Numbered from the stretch's first letter, positions 51,989 to 62,803 are shown. The stretch: DNA of 64,000 nt from Syngnathus acus (GCF_901709675.1 NW_023590223.1:1-64000); one strand, 5' to 3'. Notes: generated by a model not told the origin, from the letters alone. Program-made: numbers and translations.

Positions 51989-53188
51989 CTACTTGTGGGT
52001 CCGCAGGTGGGCGTAGAGGCCGATCCGGGATCCACATATTTTTGTGCAGTGTGGGCAGGGGAAAGTGGTGGTGGGTTGTGGTCGTGCTGGAGCCTGTTTT
52101 TGTCTTTCCTTACGGAGTTGTTGTTTGGTTTCTGGGACACGGCGGAGTTCCTTTTCATGATGTGCTGCCCCTTCTTGCACCGCTACCCTCCAGCAGTTCC
52201 TGTTCAAGGCGATGCGCTCCCAGTCCTGAGATGTTATTTGGAATTTCTTGAGACTGGTCTTGAGGTTGTCCTTAAAACGTTTCTTTTGCCCGCCCGGGGC
52301 TCGCGGACCTCTCTCCAGCTGGGAGTATAACATCTGTTTGGGGAGGCGGGTGTCAGCCATGCGGATGAGATGTCCTGTCCATCGGAGTTGGTGCTGCATT
52401 ATTAAGGTGGTGATGCTCGGTATCCTGGCTTCCTCCAGAACGCTGATGTTTGTGCGTCTGTCCTCCCATTTGATCCTGAGTATTTTCCTCAAGGTTCTCT
52501 GGTGGTGTTGTTCAAGAGCTCTTAGTTGCCTGCTGTAGGTTGTCCATGATTCTGCCCCATAAAGTAAGGTGGGGAGAACCACAGCTTTGTAAACCAGGAG
52601 GTTGGTGTCAACCCGGAGGTCTCTGTCTTTAAAGACTCTTTTCCGCAGTCTGGCATACGCTCCACTGGCACAGCTCAGGCGATGGTTGACCTCAGAGTCA
52701 ATGTCCGCTTTGGAGGAGAGAAGGCAGCCGAGGTAGGGGAAGTGGTGAACATATTCAAGTGCAGTGTTGTCCACATTTATGATGGGCGGAGTAGATGGCT
52801 GGTTGGGTGGGGGTTGATGTAGCACCTGGGTCTTCTTGATGTTCACGGTCAGACCCAGGGCTCTGTATGCCTTAGCGAAGGAGTTCAGGATGCCCTGGAG
52901 GTCTTCTGCAGAGTGTGCTGCAATGGCATTATCGTCTGCATACTGAAGCTCCACGACCGTGGTGGTTCTGATCTTGGTTTTGGCTTTGAACCTGTTAAGG
53001 TTGAAGAGCCTGCCATCAGTTCTGTACCAAATTGGGATTCCGTGTGGTAGTTCTTCGTTGATGAGGTGGAGTATGGCGGCAATGAACACAGAGAACAGGG
53101 TGGGTGCAATGATGCATCCCTGTTTGACCCCTGTCTCTACAGTGAAAGGCTCAGTCAAGGAGCTGTTGTTGAGCACTGTGGCTGTCAT
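51989..53188 (-). pseudogene. RTE-like LINE 2: RT palm, C-terminal region and C2H2 finger
   Basis: The 399-codon frame begins after the lost A motif with VKQGCIIAPTLFSVF. The catalytic box is ADDNAIAAH (preceded by Tyr), then YLGCLLSS, YGAESWTTYSRQ and RWTGHLIRMAD. The last 25 residues form a classical C2H2 finger: CPHC, 12 residues, then HLRTH. The frame itself has no stop and the zinc ligands are intact. Confidence 0.88.
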
Positions 53189-53307
53189 TCCGTCATGTAA
53201 TAAACGCAGTATTCTGACGTATTTATCCGGGCAACCATACTTCAGAAGGATTTTGTCAGGTCTATGAAAGCCATGAACAAAGGCTGTTTATGCTCACGGC
53301 ATTATTC

Positions 53308-53940
53308 CTAGAGTTGGCGTGCTGTAAAAATCATGTCTGCAGTGCCTCTAGATGGGCGAAAACCGCACTGCGATTCTGGGAGAACTTCCTCAGACAGTGG
53401 CAGTAGGCGATTGGCAAGAACACGAGCAAGTACTTTGCCAACTGTTGAAAGGAGCGAGATGCCCCTATAGTTTCCGCAATCCGCTTTGTCCCCTTTCTTG
53501 AAAATGGTCACTATCAGAGCATCCCTGTGCTCCGAGGGGAGTACTTCTTTTTCCCAGACCTTCAGAAAGAAGGAATGGAGGTGGCGCTGGAGCTCTACTC
53601 CACCTTCCTTTAGGACCTCAGCTGGGATCCCATCTGGCCCAGAGGCCTTGTTGTTCTTCAGGCTCCTGATGGCATCTTGGACCTCTGCTAAAGTGGGAGG
53701 TTCACCCATGTCTTCCCTGATGGGACTCTGAGGGATGTGACTGAGGAAATCTGACTGAGTTGTGCTGTCACGGTTGAGGAGTTCCTGAAAGTGCTCTCTC
53801 CACCGGTTGTTTATGGACTCATTGTCCTTCAACAGCTCCTGCCCGTCTTTAGAGCGTAGGGGGTTTTGGCCGCGATGGCTTGGGCCGTAGACAGCCTTAG
53901 TAGCGCTGAAAAAGCCTCTGGTGTCACCAGAGTCTGACAA
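53308..53940 (-). pseudogene. RTE-like LINE 2: reverse transcriptase N-terminal part
   Basis: The 210-codon frame contains NNKASGPDGIPAEVLKEGG, VTIFKKGDKADCGNYRGISL, RLLPLSEEVLPESQCGFRPS and RGTADMIFTARQL. These are RT entry motifs of the RTE type. The palm A motif after it is disrupted (53190-53300). Confidence 0.85.
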
Positions 53941-53943
53941 ACT

Positions 53944-54809
53944 CTAGATTTCCAGTGCCCTTTCTGTCCACCAGGAGTTTTTAATCTGTCTCACCCGGCT
54001 CTGGACGTCAGCCTTGGCTCTGGAGTTAGCCTGTCTCTTTGCTGTGCAGGTGATGTCATTTTGCCAGACACGAAAGGTTTCCCTTTTCTTGGAGATGAGC
54101 TGTTCTATCTCCGTGTCGTTCTCATCAAACCAGTCCTGATGCTTTCTGGCCTTGTACCCGAGAGTGGCACGGCAGGTGTCGAGGATGGAAGACTTGAGCA
54201 GGCTCCAGTGTTCGTCAATGTCCTCAGGGTATTCCTGATTGAGGCTTTCTCCAAGAGAGGCCTGAAACTGCTGCAGGGCGGCAGTTTTGTTCAGGGTCTC
54301 AAGGTTTAGTCTCTGCCGGCTCAGCTTCTTTTGCAGTCTCCTCTTCCTCTTGAGTCTGATGGACATCGTGGATCGTATCAGGCGGTGATCTGTCCAGCAG
54401 GCCTCTGAATCCATCATGGCTTTTGTGATGCTCACGTCGCGCTGATCCCTGGCCCTGACAATGACATAGTCAATAAGATGCCATTGTTTAGAACGAGGGT
54501 GTCTCCATGAACCATTGAGTTTGTTCTTCTGGCGAAAGATGGTATTGGTGATGGTAAGGTCGTATTGAGCACATTTGCTAAGAAGCAAAACCCCATTGGA
54601 GTTGATGTTTCCAATGCCTTCCTTTCCAATGGTGCCCTTCCAGAGGTGGTGGTCTCGGCCCACCAGGCATTGAAATCTCCCAATATAATAATCTTGTCCT
54701 CCTTGGGGATTTTTGACAATACCTCATCCAGACAGGCATATAAGGCCTCTTTTTTGTCCTCATCGGAAACGAGGGTAGGTGCATAAGCACTAAGAACTGT
54801 TGCCGTCAT
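53944..54809 (-). pseudogene. RTE-like LINE 2: endonuclease, C-terminal two thirds
   Basis: Two overlapping frames carry VLSAYAPTLVSDEDKKEALY and IIILGDFNAWWA (54809-54690), then GRDHHLWKGTIG, LIDYVIVRARDQRD and WTDHRLIRSTM. These are AP-endonuclease blocks (D of GDFN, D and H of TDHRL). The first blocks (WNVRT, QET) are absent. One frameshift lies near 54660. A stop at 53944 separates it from the RT. Confidence 0.82.
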
Positions 54810-55533
54810 CTAACATCCACCGCCTGATGTGCCAGCTTGTGACTAGGGGCTTCCAGACTTCACAATCCTGCCCCCGTTGCCACTTACTGGTCGCCACAGG
54901 ACTTTAATCCGGGATGTAAGGTGGACTCCCTGAAAAAGACGCCTGTGCGTGACTTTGTTTAAAGTGGGGAGACTGGTGCACAGACAGTCACCACACTGTC
55001 CTTGACAGATCGGGGTCAGAGTCCAGTGGCAAGGAGACCAAGACGACTGGTGACCCTTTTCTGCTGCAGCCTTCATCCGCCTTCCCAGCCGTTGTGACGC
55101 CACCCCTTAGGTCAGCTATCATCCTCCGCCTGGTCCACCGTTGAGGTCTTCACTATTTTACCCATAGCTGGAGCTGTTTACCCACAGTGGTTGATGGGCA
55201 GTAGGGCGTGTCCACACACCGGTGGGCCTACATGCCACATCTCTGGGGCCCACTGCTGCTCCGAGATCCTGCACAACTTAGCCTGGGACCACAAGGGGCC
55301 AGTTGCCGTGTGTGGCCACGAGGAGGCGTGTGCAAGTCTTGGCAATGGAGAGGCTGTGTACCGGCTTATACACTCGGCTCCTCTTTTCACCCCCGGAAAC
55401 AGAGGGCTAGCCGGTGGCGGTAGCTGAAAGCAGAAAAGTGGCAAGCAGACGCAGCATGCAGCATGCACAAACTACAGGCACTACGACTCCAACACGACTG
55501 CACTGACGCATCACACGCCCTGTGTGCTGATGG

Positions 55534-55536
<3 letters not shown>

Positions 55537-55605
<69 letters not shown>
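55537..55605. repeat. (AC)n microsatellite
   Basis: An uninterrupted run of about 34 CA units. From 55606 to 55845 lies unique sequence with an AATAAA near 55781; it may be an LTR end but no partner was found. Confidence 0.93.
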
Positions 55606-55607
<2 letters not shown>

Positions 55608-55845
55608 GCAGTGACTCTCCAATACACATAGATACCAAATGGTCAGGTGAAGCTTTCCCGCCTTTTCCGGACAGTATAAAACCTTCTGACCTGGAGACCT
55701 GACCTAGTGTTGTTACATCTGCTGAAGTGCCATGTGCATTGACCGGCCATTAAACAACCCAAGATCTTGCCAATAAAGAACCAACCGTTACTCCACATCT
55801 TAGTTTTCCTGACCCAACAACAGACATCATCAACAACATGCAACA

Positions 55846-55919
55846 GCCGTTGGTGGAATCGAACCCGCACTTTCCTAACTGTGAAGCGGACGTGCTAACC
55901 AGTGTACCACCGAGCCGCC
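55846..55919 (-). mobile_element. SINE head, truncated
   Basis: In reverse, GGCGGCTCGGTGGTACACTG and GTGCGGGTTCGATTCCACC match the tRNA-like head of the SINE at 738. Body and tail are missing. Confidence 0.7.
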
Positions 55920-56520
55920 AAAGAGTATAAATACTACTATGTTGAGTCAAATACAAGACAGATTACAGATTTAAAACCACCCTTCGACGAGGATGGGAAT
56001 CCATGCGAGCAGAGCACAGCGGATTATCAATCCATCGCCTTAAACTCTCGGCCACCTCATCGTGGACAACTTGTGTTGACACATCACATTATGTACGTTG
56101 TGCCAAGATACTTTGGATGTGAAGATAATGAAAATCCGGCGAGGATGTGATATGAAATGATGAGTGGAGAGCACAATGGGGTAGCAACACATCGCCTGAA
56201 TATCTCAGCCACCGCATCTCATGCATGAGTTGTATGGGCGACATGATATGGTATGTACGGTGTGGTATAAGCCGCAAGGTAATATGATACAATACTTTAG
56301 ATGTGAAACGAAGAAGAGATAAGCCACAAAAGAAGTGACACTGTCAACAAAGAAAAACGTTTTTTCAATGTTGTCTCACCCCAAATCTTTGGGATTATCG
56401 GATCTGCGCAGTTGGATAATTCCACCAACATTTTAACATCAACATTCTTTCATGGTCTGCCTGGGTGTCCTGGCTGAAGATCCTAAAGGTTTTGAATTCA
56501 TTTTATGATTCCGCATATAA
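55920..56520. other. no gene; flank of the tRNA-Arg/His repeat unit
   Basis: Unique sequence runs to about 56300. From 56320 the sequence equals the unit at 62850-63290 plus 63679-63720 (cactgtcaacaaagaa, ttctttcatggtctgcctgg), without the SINE and the solo LTR found there. It thus shows both insertion sites empty. Confidence 0.7.
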
Positions 56521-56663
56521 GCCATGATCGTATAGTGATAAGTACCGTAAATTCCGGACTATAAGCCGCGGCTTTTTTCCCAAATTTTGAACCCTGCGGT
56601 TTATAGTCAGGTGCGGCTTATATAAGGATTTTTTCGTGATTTTTGTGATGACTTGATCACTTC

Positions 56664-57990
56664 AAGATTCAAGAGTTTTTATTCGCCATGTTTGAGCGTG
56701 CCAAACAAGGAATTTGACTTCGGTAAAACACACCCTCTGTTCAACATTTAGGTGACTAACAACACTCAGGACATGTGAATAATGGCAAAAACAGTGTAGA
56801 CAAATTCAAAAAGGTGTGAAGAGCAGGATGTTATTGCACAGTAATGACTCTGAGACTCTATGAGTGGTGTGAGTTCATCAGAGCAACAGCCTGGGGGAAG
56901 AAGATGTCTCTGTGTCTGCTGGTTTTGGCGTACCGAGCTCTATAACGCCGTCCGGAGGGGAGTAGTTCAAACAGACTGCAACCTGGGTGAGAAGGGTCTG
57001 TAGAGATGTTCCTTGCACGTTTCCTGGTCCTGGACAGGTACAAGTCTTGGATAGATGGGAGGTTGATTCCAATGATCTTTTCTGCAGTCCTGATTGTCCG
57101 TTGCAGTCTGTGCTTGTCTTGTTTGGAGGCTGATCCAAACCAGACAGTGATGAAGGTGCAGAGGACAGACTGGATGATGGCAGTGTAGAAGGTCTTCAGA
57201 AGCTCTCGCGGCAGGTTGAACTTCTTGAGCTGTCTCAGGAAGTACAGCCTCTGCTGGGCCTTCTTCCGGACAGAGTCTATGAGGCCGGTCCATTTCGGGT
57301 CGCGAGAGATTGTGGTTCCCAGGAACTTGAAGGTGTCTGTGGAGAGAATAGTATTACTGCGGATAGTGAGGGGTAAAAGTGGTGAAGGGTCTCGCCTGAA
57401 ATCCACTGTCATCTCCACGGTCTTGAGCGGGTTCAGCTCCAGATGAGAGTCTGTGCCCCTCTGGTGGGACACGTTACGTGCTGTCTGTATCTGGGCAGTT
57501 CGTGTGCGAGGTTCGCCCTGTTAAGATCACCCAGAACAATGATTAGTGAGTTTGGTAGAAGTTTCTCCATGTCTGTTACCTGGTCAGCCAGCATCTGCGT
57601 GGCTTCACTCGCACGTGCGTGTGGTGGGATGTAAACAGCCGCCATGACGATCGAGGAGAACTCCCGTGGTGAATAGAACGGCCGGCAGTTTATGAAAAGT
57701 GTTTCTAGGAGAGGGCTGCAAAACTCTTTCAACACCGTGACATCAGTACACCAACGTTCATTAATGTAGAAACAGAGACCACCTCCCTTTGATTTTCCGG
57801 AGAGCTCCGCGCTGCGATCTGCTCGCGTTAGCCTGAACCCGGCTAGCTCCACGGCGTGGTGGGGGGTTCGTTCGCTGAGCCACGTTTCCACAAAGCACAG
57901 CGCGGCCGATCTGCTGAAGTCCGTGTTCCTTGAAGTGAGGAGCAGCAGTTCGTCCATCTTGTTCGCCAGGGAGCGGACATTCGCCAGATG
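56664..57990 (-). mobile_element. L2-type LINE, internally deleted, minus strand
   Basis: The 3' end is at 56664-56690 (ttcaagattcaagag tail). Endonuclease codons (57957 to about 57472) are joined directly to RT C-terminal codons (LELNPLKTVEM at 57430). Roughly 1.5 kb present in the plus-strand copy are missing, including YADD. The 5' end is truncated at 57990. Confidence 0.85.
56858..57957 (-). pseudogene. L2 LINE endonuclease fused to RT C-terminus by deletion
   Basis: The frame 57957-57433 holds FVETWLSERTP, GGGLCFYINERW and IIVLGDLNRANL. Its join to the next frame (57472-56858) lies in the PTRGAQT block. The second frame has FLGTTISRDPKW, SAS-KQDKHRLQ and LLPSGRRYRAR. The endonuclease frame is continuous through QMLADQVTD, where the plus-strand copy has an extra base. 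Confidence 0.85.
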
Positions 57991-58195
57991 ATATTATGAG
58001 CTTTAGTAGGAATGCACGCTAGGTGACCTGCGTCAAAGGGCTCTAAACCCTTTCTCTTACTCTGCCATGTGACTCAGAGATTACACAAGCAGTGGCGCTG
58101 TTTGGACCATCTGCATTGTATTAAAACCCAATCAATCAGCATTTAAATTCAATTCTTCTGACATTTTGCTCACCAAAAACAAGTTGTTGACGTCA
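57991..58195. other. spacer between the inverted LINEs
   Basis: About 205 bp with no recognised feature. It could be pogo interior or older host sequence. Confidence 0.4.
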
Positions 58196-58371
58196 TGATG
58201 GCGCCGCGGATGGCAGCCACGGTGAGTCGCTCTCTGTTTATTTGTCTTATTTTGTGTGTTTTCTGTGTCCTCTGCTGTCCATCCCGGATCACTTTTACTA
58301 GAGAAGCGCTGTAAAACATCGGACAGTCTTCTTCTGGTATTTTCTCTCCTGTTCTCTTCGATTCAGACTGT

Positions 58372-58905
58372 TTGTCGGAGATTCTAGCCGGAGCGGCGGT
58401 GCTGTACAAGCTAGCACGACGACGGCGGCGCGGAAAACGAGCGGGAGCACTCGTAAGGCTGAGGCAGAGAGGGTTCCGTTCTGCCCTACCGTCAATTCAT
58501 CTGGCGAATGTCCGCTCCCTGGCGAACAAGATGGACGAACTGCTGCTCCTCACTTCAAGGAACACGGACTTCAGCAGATCCGCCGCGCTGTGCTTTGTGG
58601 AAACGTGGCTCAGCGAACGAACGCCCCACCACGCCGTTGAGCTAGCGGGCTTCAGGCTAACGCGAGCAGATCGCAGCGCGGAGCTCTCCGGAAAATCAAA
58701 GGGAGGTGGTCTCTGTTTCTACATTAATGAACGTTGGTGTACTGATGTCACGGTGTTGAAAGAGTTTTGCAGCCCTCTCCTAGAAACACTTTTCATAAAC
58801 TGCCGGCCGTTCTATTCACCACGGGAGTTCTCCTCGATCGTCATGGCGGCTGTTTACATCCCACCACACGCACGTGCGAGTGAAGCCACGCAGATGCTGG
58901 CTTGA
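58372..58905 (+). pseudogene. L2 LINE endonuclease, first part
   Basis: The open frame has a basic N-terminus (RRRRGKRAG), then HLANVRSLANKMDE, FVETWLSE, KGGGLCFYINERW and AAVYIPPHARASEATQMLA. It then terminates one codon after an extra T. The other copy reads continuously at this spot, which identifies the lesion. Confidence 0.88.
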
Positions 58906-61174
58906 CCAGGTAGCAGACATGGAGAAACTTCTACCAAACTCACTAATCATTGTTCTGGGTGATCTTAACAGGGCGAACCTCGCACACGAACTCCCCAGAT
59001 ACAGACAGCACGTAACGTGTCCCACCAGAGGGGCACAGACTCTGGACCACTGCTACACCGTGATCAAGGATGCATACCACTCTGCGGCTCGTGCAGCTTT
59101 AGGACTCTCGGACCACTGTCTAGTTCATCTGATCCTGGCCTACAGGCAGAAACTAAAAACTTCTAAGCCTGTGGTGAGGACTGTGAGGAAGTGGACAGTG
59201 GAGTCAAGGCAGGACCTCCAAGCCTGCTTTGACTGCACCGATTGGGGAGCTTTCGAAGCTGCAACTTCAGACTTGCATGAACTCACTGACACTGTCACAT
59301 CATACATCAGTTTTTGTGAGGATCTGTGTGTGCAGACTAAGACCTTCTGCACGTACAACAACGACAAACCTTGGTTTACACCGAACCTCAGGAGGTTGCG
59401 CAAAGTCAAGGAGGAGGCCTTCAGGAGCGGCGACCGCGACCTGTTCAGGCAGACCAGAAACACACTGAACCGAGAGGTCAGGAAAGCCAAGAGGTGTTAC
59501 GGGGAGAACCTGAAGAGACACCTCTCTGCCAATCCTGATCCCTCAACAGTGTGGAAAGGTCTGCAGAGCATCACGGGCTACAAGAAACGAACCCCCCGTC
59601 CTGTGGAGAGCCCAAGGCTTGCTAACCAGCTGAATAAGTTCTACTGCAGGTTTGATCAGTCCTCCCACACAACGGGACTTCCTGCAGCACAATCTACATA
59701 CTCACCTCTCCCCACAACTGCTCTGTCCACACCTCTATCATCGTTGTCACCCACTCTCTCTCTTGCAGAGGCCGCGCCCGCACTCCAGGTCCGCGAGGAG
59801 GAAGTGCGCCAGATGTTCCGGAGACAAAAGACCAGGAAGGCACCGGGCCCAGACGGCGTGTCACCTTCCTGCTTGAAAGTCTGCGCTGAACAGCTGGCGC
59901 CCACCTTTGCACGGATCTTCAACCGTTCTCTGGGGCTGTGTGAGGTGCCCTCGTGCTTCAAGAGCTCCACCATCGTTCCAGTGGCCAAGAAGCCCGCCAT
60001 CACAGGTTTGAATGACTATAGACCCGTCGCACTGACATCTGTGGTCATGAAATCTTTCGAGAGGTTAGTGCTGAACCACCTGAAGGAGGTCACGGGCCCC
60101 CTGCTTGACCCCCTCCAGTTTGCCTACCGGGCAAACAGGTCAGTGGATGATGCGGTCAACATGGGACTGCACTACATCCTGCACCACCTGGACACTCCAG
60201 GAACGTACGCCAGGATCCTGTTCGTGGACTTCAGCTCGGCGTTCAACACCATCGCTCCTGACATCCTCCAACAGAAGCTCATCCAGCTTGCGGTGCCTGC
60301 CCCCACCTGTCAGTGGATCACCAGCTTCCTGACCAACAGGAGACAGCGTGTGAGGCTGGGGGGCATCACATCTGACACCCGGACCACCAATACTGGAGCC
60401 CCTCAGGGGTGCGTCCTCTCCCCACTGCTCTTCTCTCTCTACACCAATGATTTCTCCTCAGATGACTCTCCTGTGAAGCTCCTGAAGTATGCAGACGACA
60501 CCACTCTCATCGGACTGATCCAGGACGGTGATGAGACTGCGTACAGACAGGAGGTGGAGCGGCTGGTCCACTGGTGCAACCAAAACCATCTGGAGCTGAA
60601 CCCGCTCAAGACCGTGGAGATGACAGTGGATTTCAGGCGAGACCCTTCACCACTTTTACCCCTCACTATCCGCAGTAATACTATTCTCTCCACAGACACC
60701 TTCAAGTTCCTGGGAACCACAATCTCTCGGGACCTGAAATGGACCGGCCACATAGACTCTGTCCGGAAGAAGGCCCAGCAGAGGCTGTACTTCCTGAGTC
60801 AGCTCAAGAAGTTCAACCTGCCGCGAGAGCTTCTGAAGACCTTCTACACTGCCATCATCCAGTCTGTCCTCTGCACCTCCATCACTGTCTGGTTTGGATC
60901 AGCCTCCAAACAAGACAAGCACAGACTGCAACGGACAATCAGGACTGCAGAAAAGATCATTGGAATCAACCTCCCTTCTATCCAAGACTTGTACCTGTCC
61001 AGGACCAGGAAACGTGCAAGGAACATCTCTACAGACCCTTCTCACCCAGGTTGCAGTCTGTTTGAACTACTCCCCTCCGGACGGCGTTATAGAGCTCGGT
61101 ACGCCAAAACCAGCAGACACCGAGACAGCTTCTTCCCCCAGGCTGTTGCTCTGATGAACTCACACCACTCATAG
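58903..61174 (+). pseudogene. L2 LINE endonuclease end and complete reverse transcriptase
   Basis: The 766-codon frame opens at 58874, but its first ten codons are out of frame. Endonuclease blocks continue with IIVLGDLNRAN and LGLSDHCLVH. RT: KTRKAPGPDGVSPS, NDYRPVALTS, FVDFSSAFNT, GAPQGCVLSPLLFS and YADDTTLIG (near residue 539). The conserved C-terminus ends at 61174. All catalytic residues are present. Confidence 0.9.
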
Positions 61175-61436
61175 AGTCTCAGAGGCATTACTGTGCAATA
61201 ACATCCTGCTCTTCACACCTTTTGAATTTGTCTACACTGTTTTTGCCATTATTCACATGTCCTGAGAGTTGTTAGTCACCTATATGTTGAACAGAGGGTG
61301 TGTTTTACCGAAGTCAAATTCCTTGTTTGGCACGCTCAAACATGGCGAATAAAAACTCTTGAATCTTGAATCTTGAATCTTGTAATGAACGTGAACTTTT
61401 AATGCATTTTATTCAGAAGGTTACTTTGAACCCCGA

Positions 61437-61800
61437 GGCTTAAATGGCGGCGCGGCGTATTTATGGATTTTTACGGCCTCCAGGGGGCGCTCTAGCAGGA
61501 AGCAAGTCGCTCTTGCTTCTTATATTATTCTTCTTCTTATTATTTCTTCTTCGTCTGTCTCGCTGACAGACGAAGAAGAAATAATGCGCCGAAGAAGACG
61601 TGCTAGTTTGTGTTTTGAACATTTCGCGCATCACGCACACACCCTCATGGAAAACACACGAAGAAATGCATTTGATGCAGCTTTTAAGTTAAAAGCAATC
61701 GATTTGGCTGTCAAAGAGGGAAATAGAGCTTAAATGGCGGCGCGGCGTATTTATGGATTTTTACGGCCTCCGGGGCGCTCTAGAAGGAAGCAAGAGCGAG
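61437..61800. repeat. direct duplication within pogo
   Basis: The stretch gcttaaatggcggcgcgg through cggcctcc occurs at 61438-61480 and again at 61728-61772, followed by related gcgctctag...ggaagcaag sequence. The first copy also has a foldback (gtctgtctcgctgacagac near 61555). Confidence 0.8.
61647..61733 (+). pseudogene. pogo transposase N-terminal helix-turn-helix remnant
   Basis: From ATG the frame reads ENTRRNAFDAAFKLKAIDL then AVKEGNRA and a stop. This is the first helix region of the pogo/CENPB-type DNA-binding domain. The rest of the transposase is replaced by the duplication. Confidence 0.7.
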
Positions 61801-62267
61801 ACAGACGAAGAAGAGATAATGCGCCGAAGAAGACGTGCTAGTTTGTCAAGACGGTTGCGTCACCCTTTTCTTTATTTCGTGGTCCCGTCTACTCTGGAGC
61901 TATACGTGTCGCTCGCTAGTTTAATGTAATTTAGCGCTTCGTGCATGAATAAAATTAGCATGAACAGACCCTCATCACACTCGAAGAAATGCATAAAAGC
62001 GACGACGAAAGAGAGACTGAGCAAGTGTGAGGCGAAGGATATCTAACGCTATTCCAATCGGACGCTGAGGAGGAAAACTTCGATGGTTTCAGTGGAAGGA
62101 GGAAGATGAAGACGATGAAGCTCTTTTTTTACTTTTACTGGTATGTTTTTTAACGAGCCCTGTTGGTGCTGTACTACCGTGTTGCTGCTGTGTTACCGCC
62201 GCGTCTCAGTGACTTTTACCGGGTATGTTTTTTTTAATCCAGCCCTATTAGTCTTGTGTTACTTCCG

Positions 62268-62520
62268 TGTTGCTGCGGCATTACTGCCGCATTACTGCCG
62301 CGTCACGGGCAGTGTTTGGAAAGAAATGTTAAGGTATGTTATTAAAACTTTAAAAAAGCTTTCTGTGTCCAGTCTTTCTTTGTTAATAACTCGGGTGCAC
62401 ACTTCCGTGTTGCTGCGGTACTACTGCTGCGTCACAGGCAATGTTTAGAAAGACATGTTAAAGTATGTTATTAAAACTTTAAAAAGGCTTTCTGTGAACG
62501 GTCTTTCTTTGTAAAAAACG
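62268..62520. repeat. tandem duplication in the pogo 3' region, unit about 120 bp
   Basis: The unit has ttccgtgttgctgcgg, cgtcacgggcagtgttt, ttattaaaactttaaaaa and gtctttctttgt. It appears at about 62268-62395 and 62400-62520 with a few substitutions. Confidence 0.75.
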
Positions 62521-62722
62521 CGTGTGCACGTGCGGCTTATAGTCCGGTGCGGCTTGTATAAGAAAAAAACTAAAACATTACCCAAGTTTAGCTGGTGCGG
62601 CTTATAGTCCGGTGCGGTTTATAGTCCGGAATTTACGGTACTCTGCGTTGTGCCCGCAGCTCGTTCGAATCATTTTTGCAAAAATGTTACACACAAACGT
62701 AGCAGGCACGACCTATTCTGGG

Positions 62723-62803
62723 GCAATGGACGCAATGGATAATGCATCTGAGTACGGAACCGAAGATTCTAGGTTCGATTCCTGGCTAGCTCATATGCCA
62801 TTT
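62723..62803 (+). pseudogene. tRNA-Arg(ACG)-like pseudogene
   Basis: GACGCAATGGATAATGC and a B-box-like GGTTCGATTCC followed by TGGCTAGCTC follow tRNA-Arg. The loop TACGGA retains ACG. Extra bases in the anticodon 3' stem disrupt pairing. Confidence 0.6.

Larger units (their letters stand above)
51938..55480 (-). mobile_element. second RTE-like LINE, near full length but decayed
   Basis: In minus orientation a 5' UTR (about 55480-54810) precedes endonuclease, RT and a C-terminal zinc-finger region ending at 51989. The N-terminal part of the endonuclease is deleted near 54810. A gap between the frames at 53308 and 53188 marks lost RT codons. The 3' end abuts the (AC)n tract. Confidence 0.8.
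58196..61385 (+). mobile_element. L2-type LINE, full length except one inserted base
   Basis: It begins GATGGCGCCGCGGATGG, has a 38-codon upstream frame (58198-58314, MAPRMAATVSRS then a hydrophobic run), then endonuclease and RT, and ends in (TTGAATC)n at 61360-61383. The only clear lesion is an extra T near 58902. Confidence 0.9.
56545..62638. mobile_element. pogo-like DNA transposon carrying two L2 LINEs
   Basis: Termini CCGTAAATTCCGGACTATAA and TTATAGTCCGGAATTTACGG are inverted repeats of at least 20 bp. Target TA is duplicated at 56543-56544 and 62639-62640, as in the Tc1/mariner/pogo group. Subterminal cggcttatagtccggtgcgg copies occur inside the right end. A transposase start (61647) and an acidic tail (FDGFS near 62080) remain; the catalytic middle is lost. 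LINEs occupy 56664-57990 and 58196-61385. Confidence 0.88.
56521..62690 (+). pseudogene. tRNA-His(GTG) gene split by a pogo element
   Basis: GCCATGATCGTATAGTG and ATAAGTA (56521-56544) form the acceptor and D-arm. CTCTGCGTTGTGCCCGCAG with GTG anticodon continues at 62641. Between them lies the pogo element, with TA duplicated. The T-arm and 3' acceptor beyond 62665 are degenerate. Confidence 0.8.

Noticed and set aside
52959-53267. Plus-strand open frames opposite the second RTE-like LINE
   Set aside because: The minus strand carries clear RT motifs; the plus-strand frames have no homology and are shadows.
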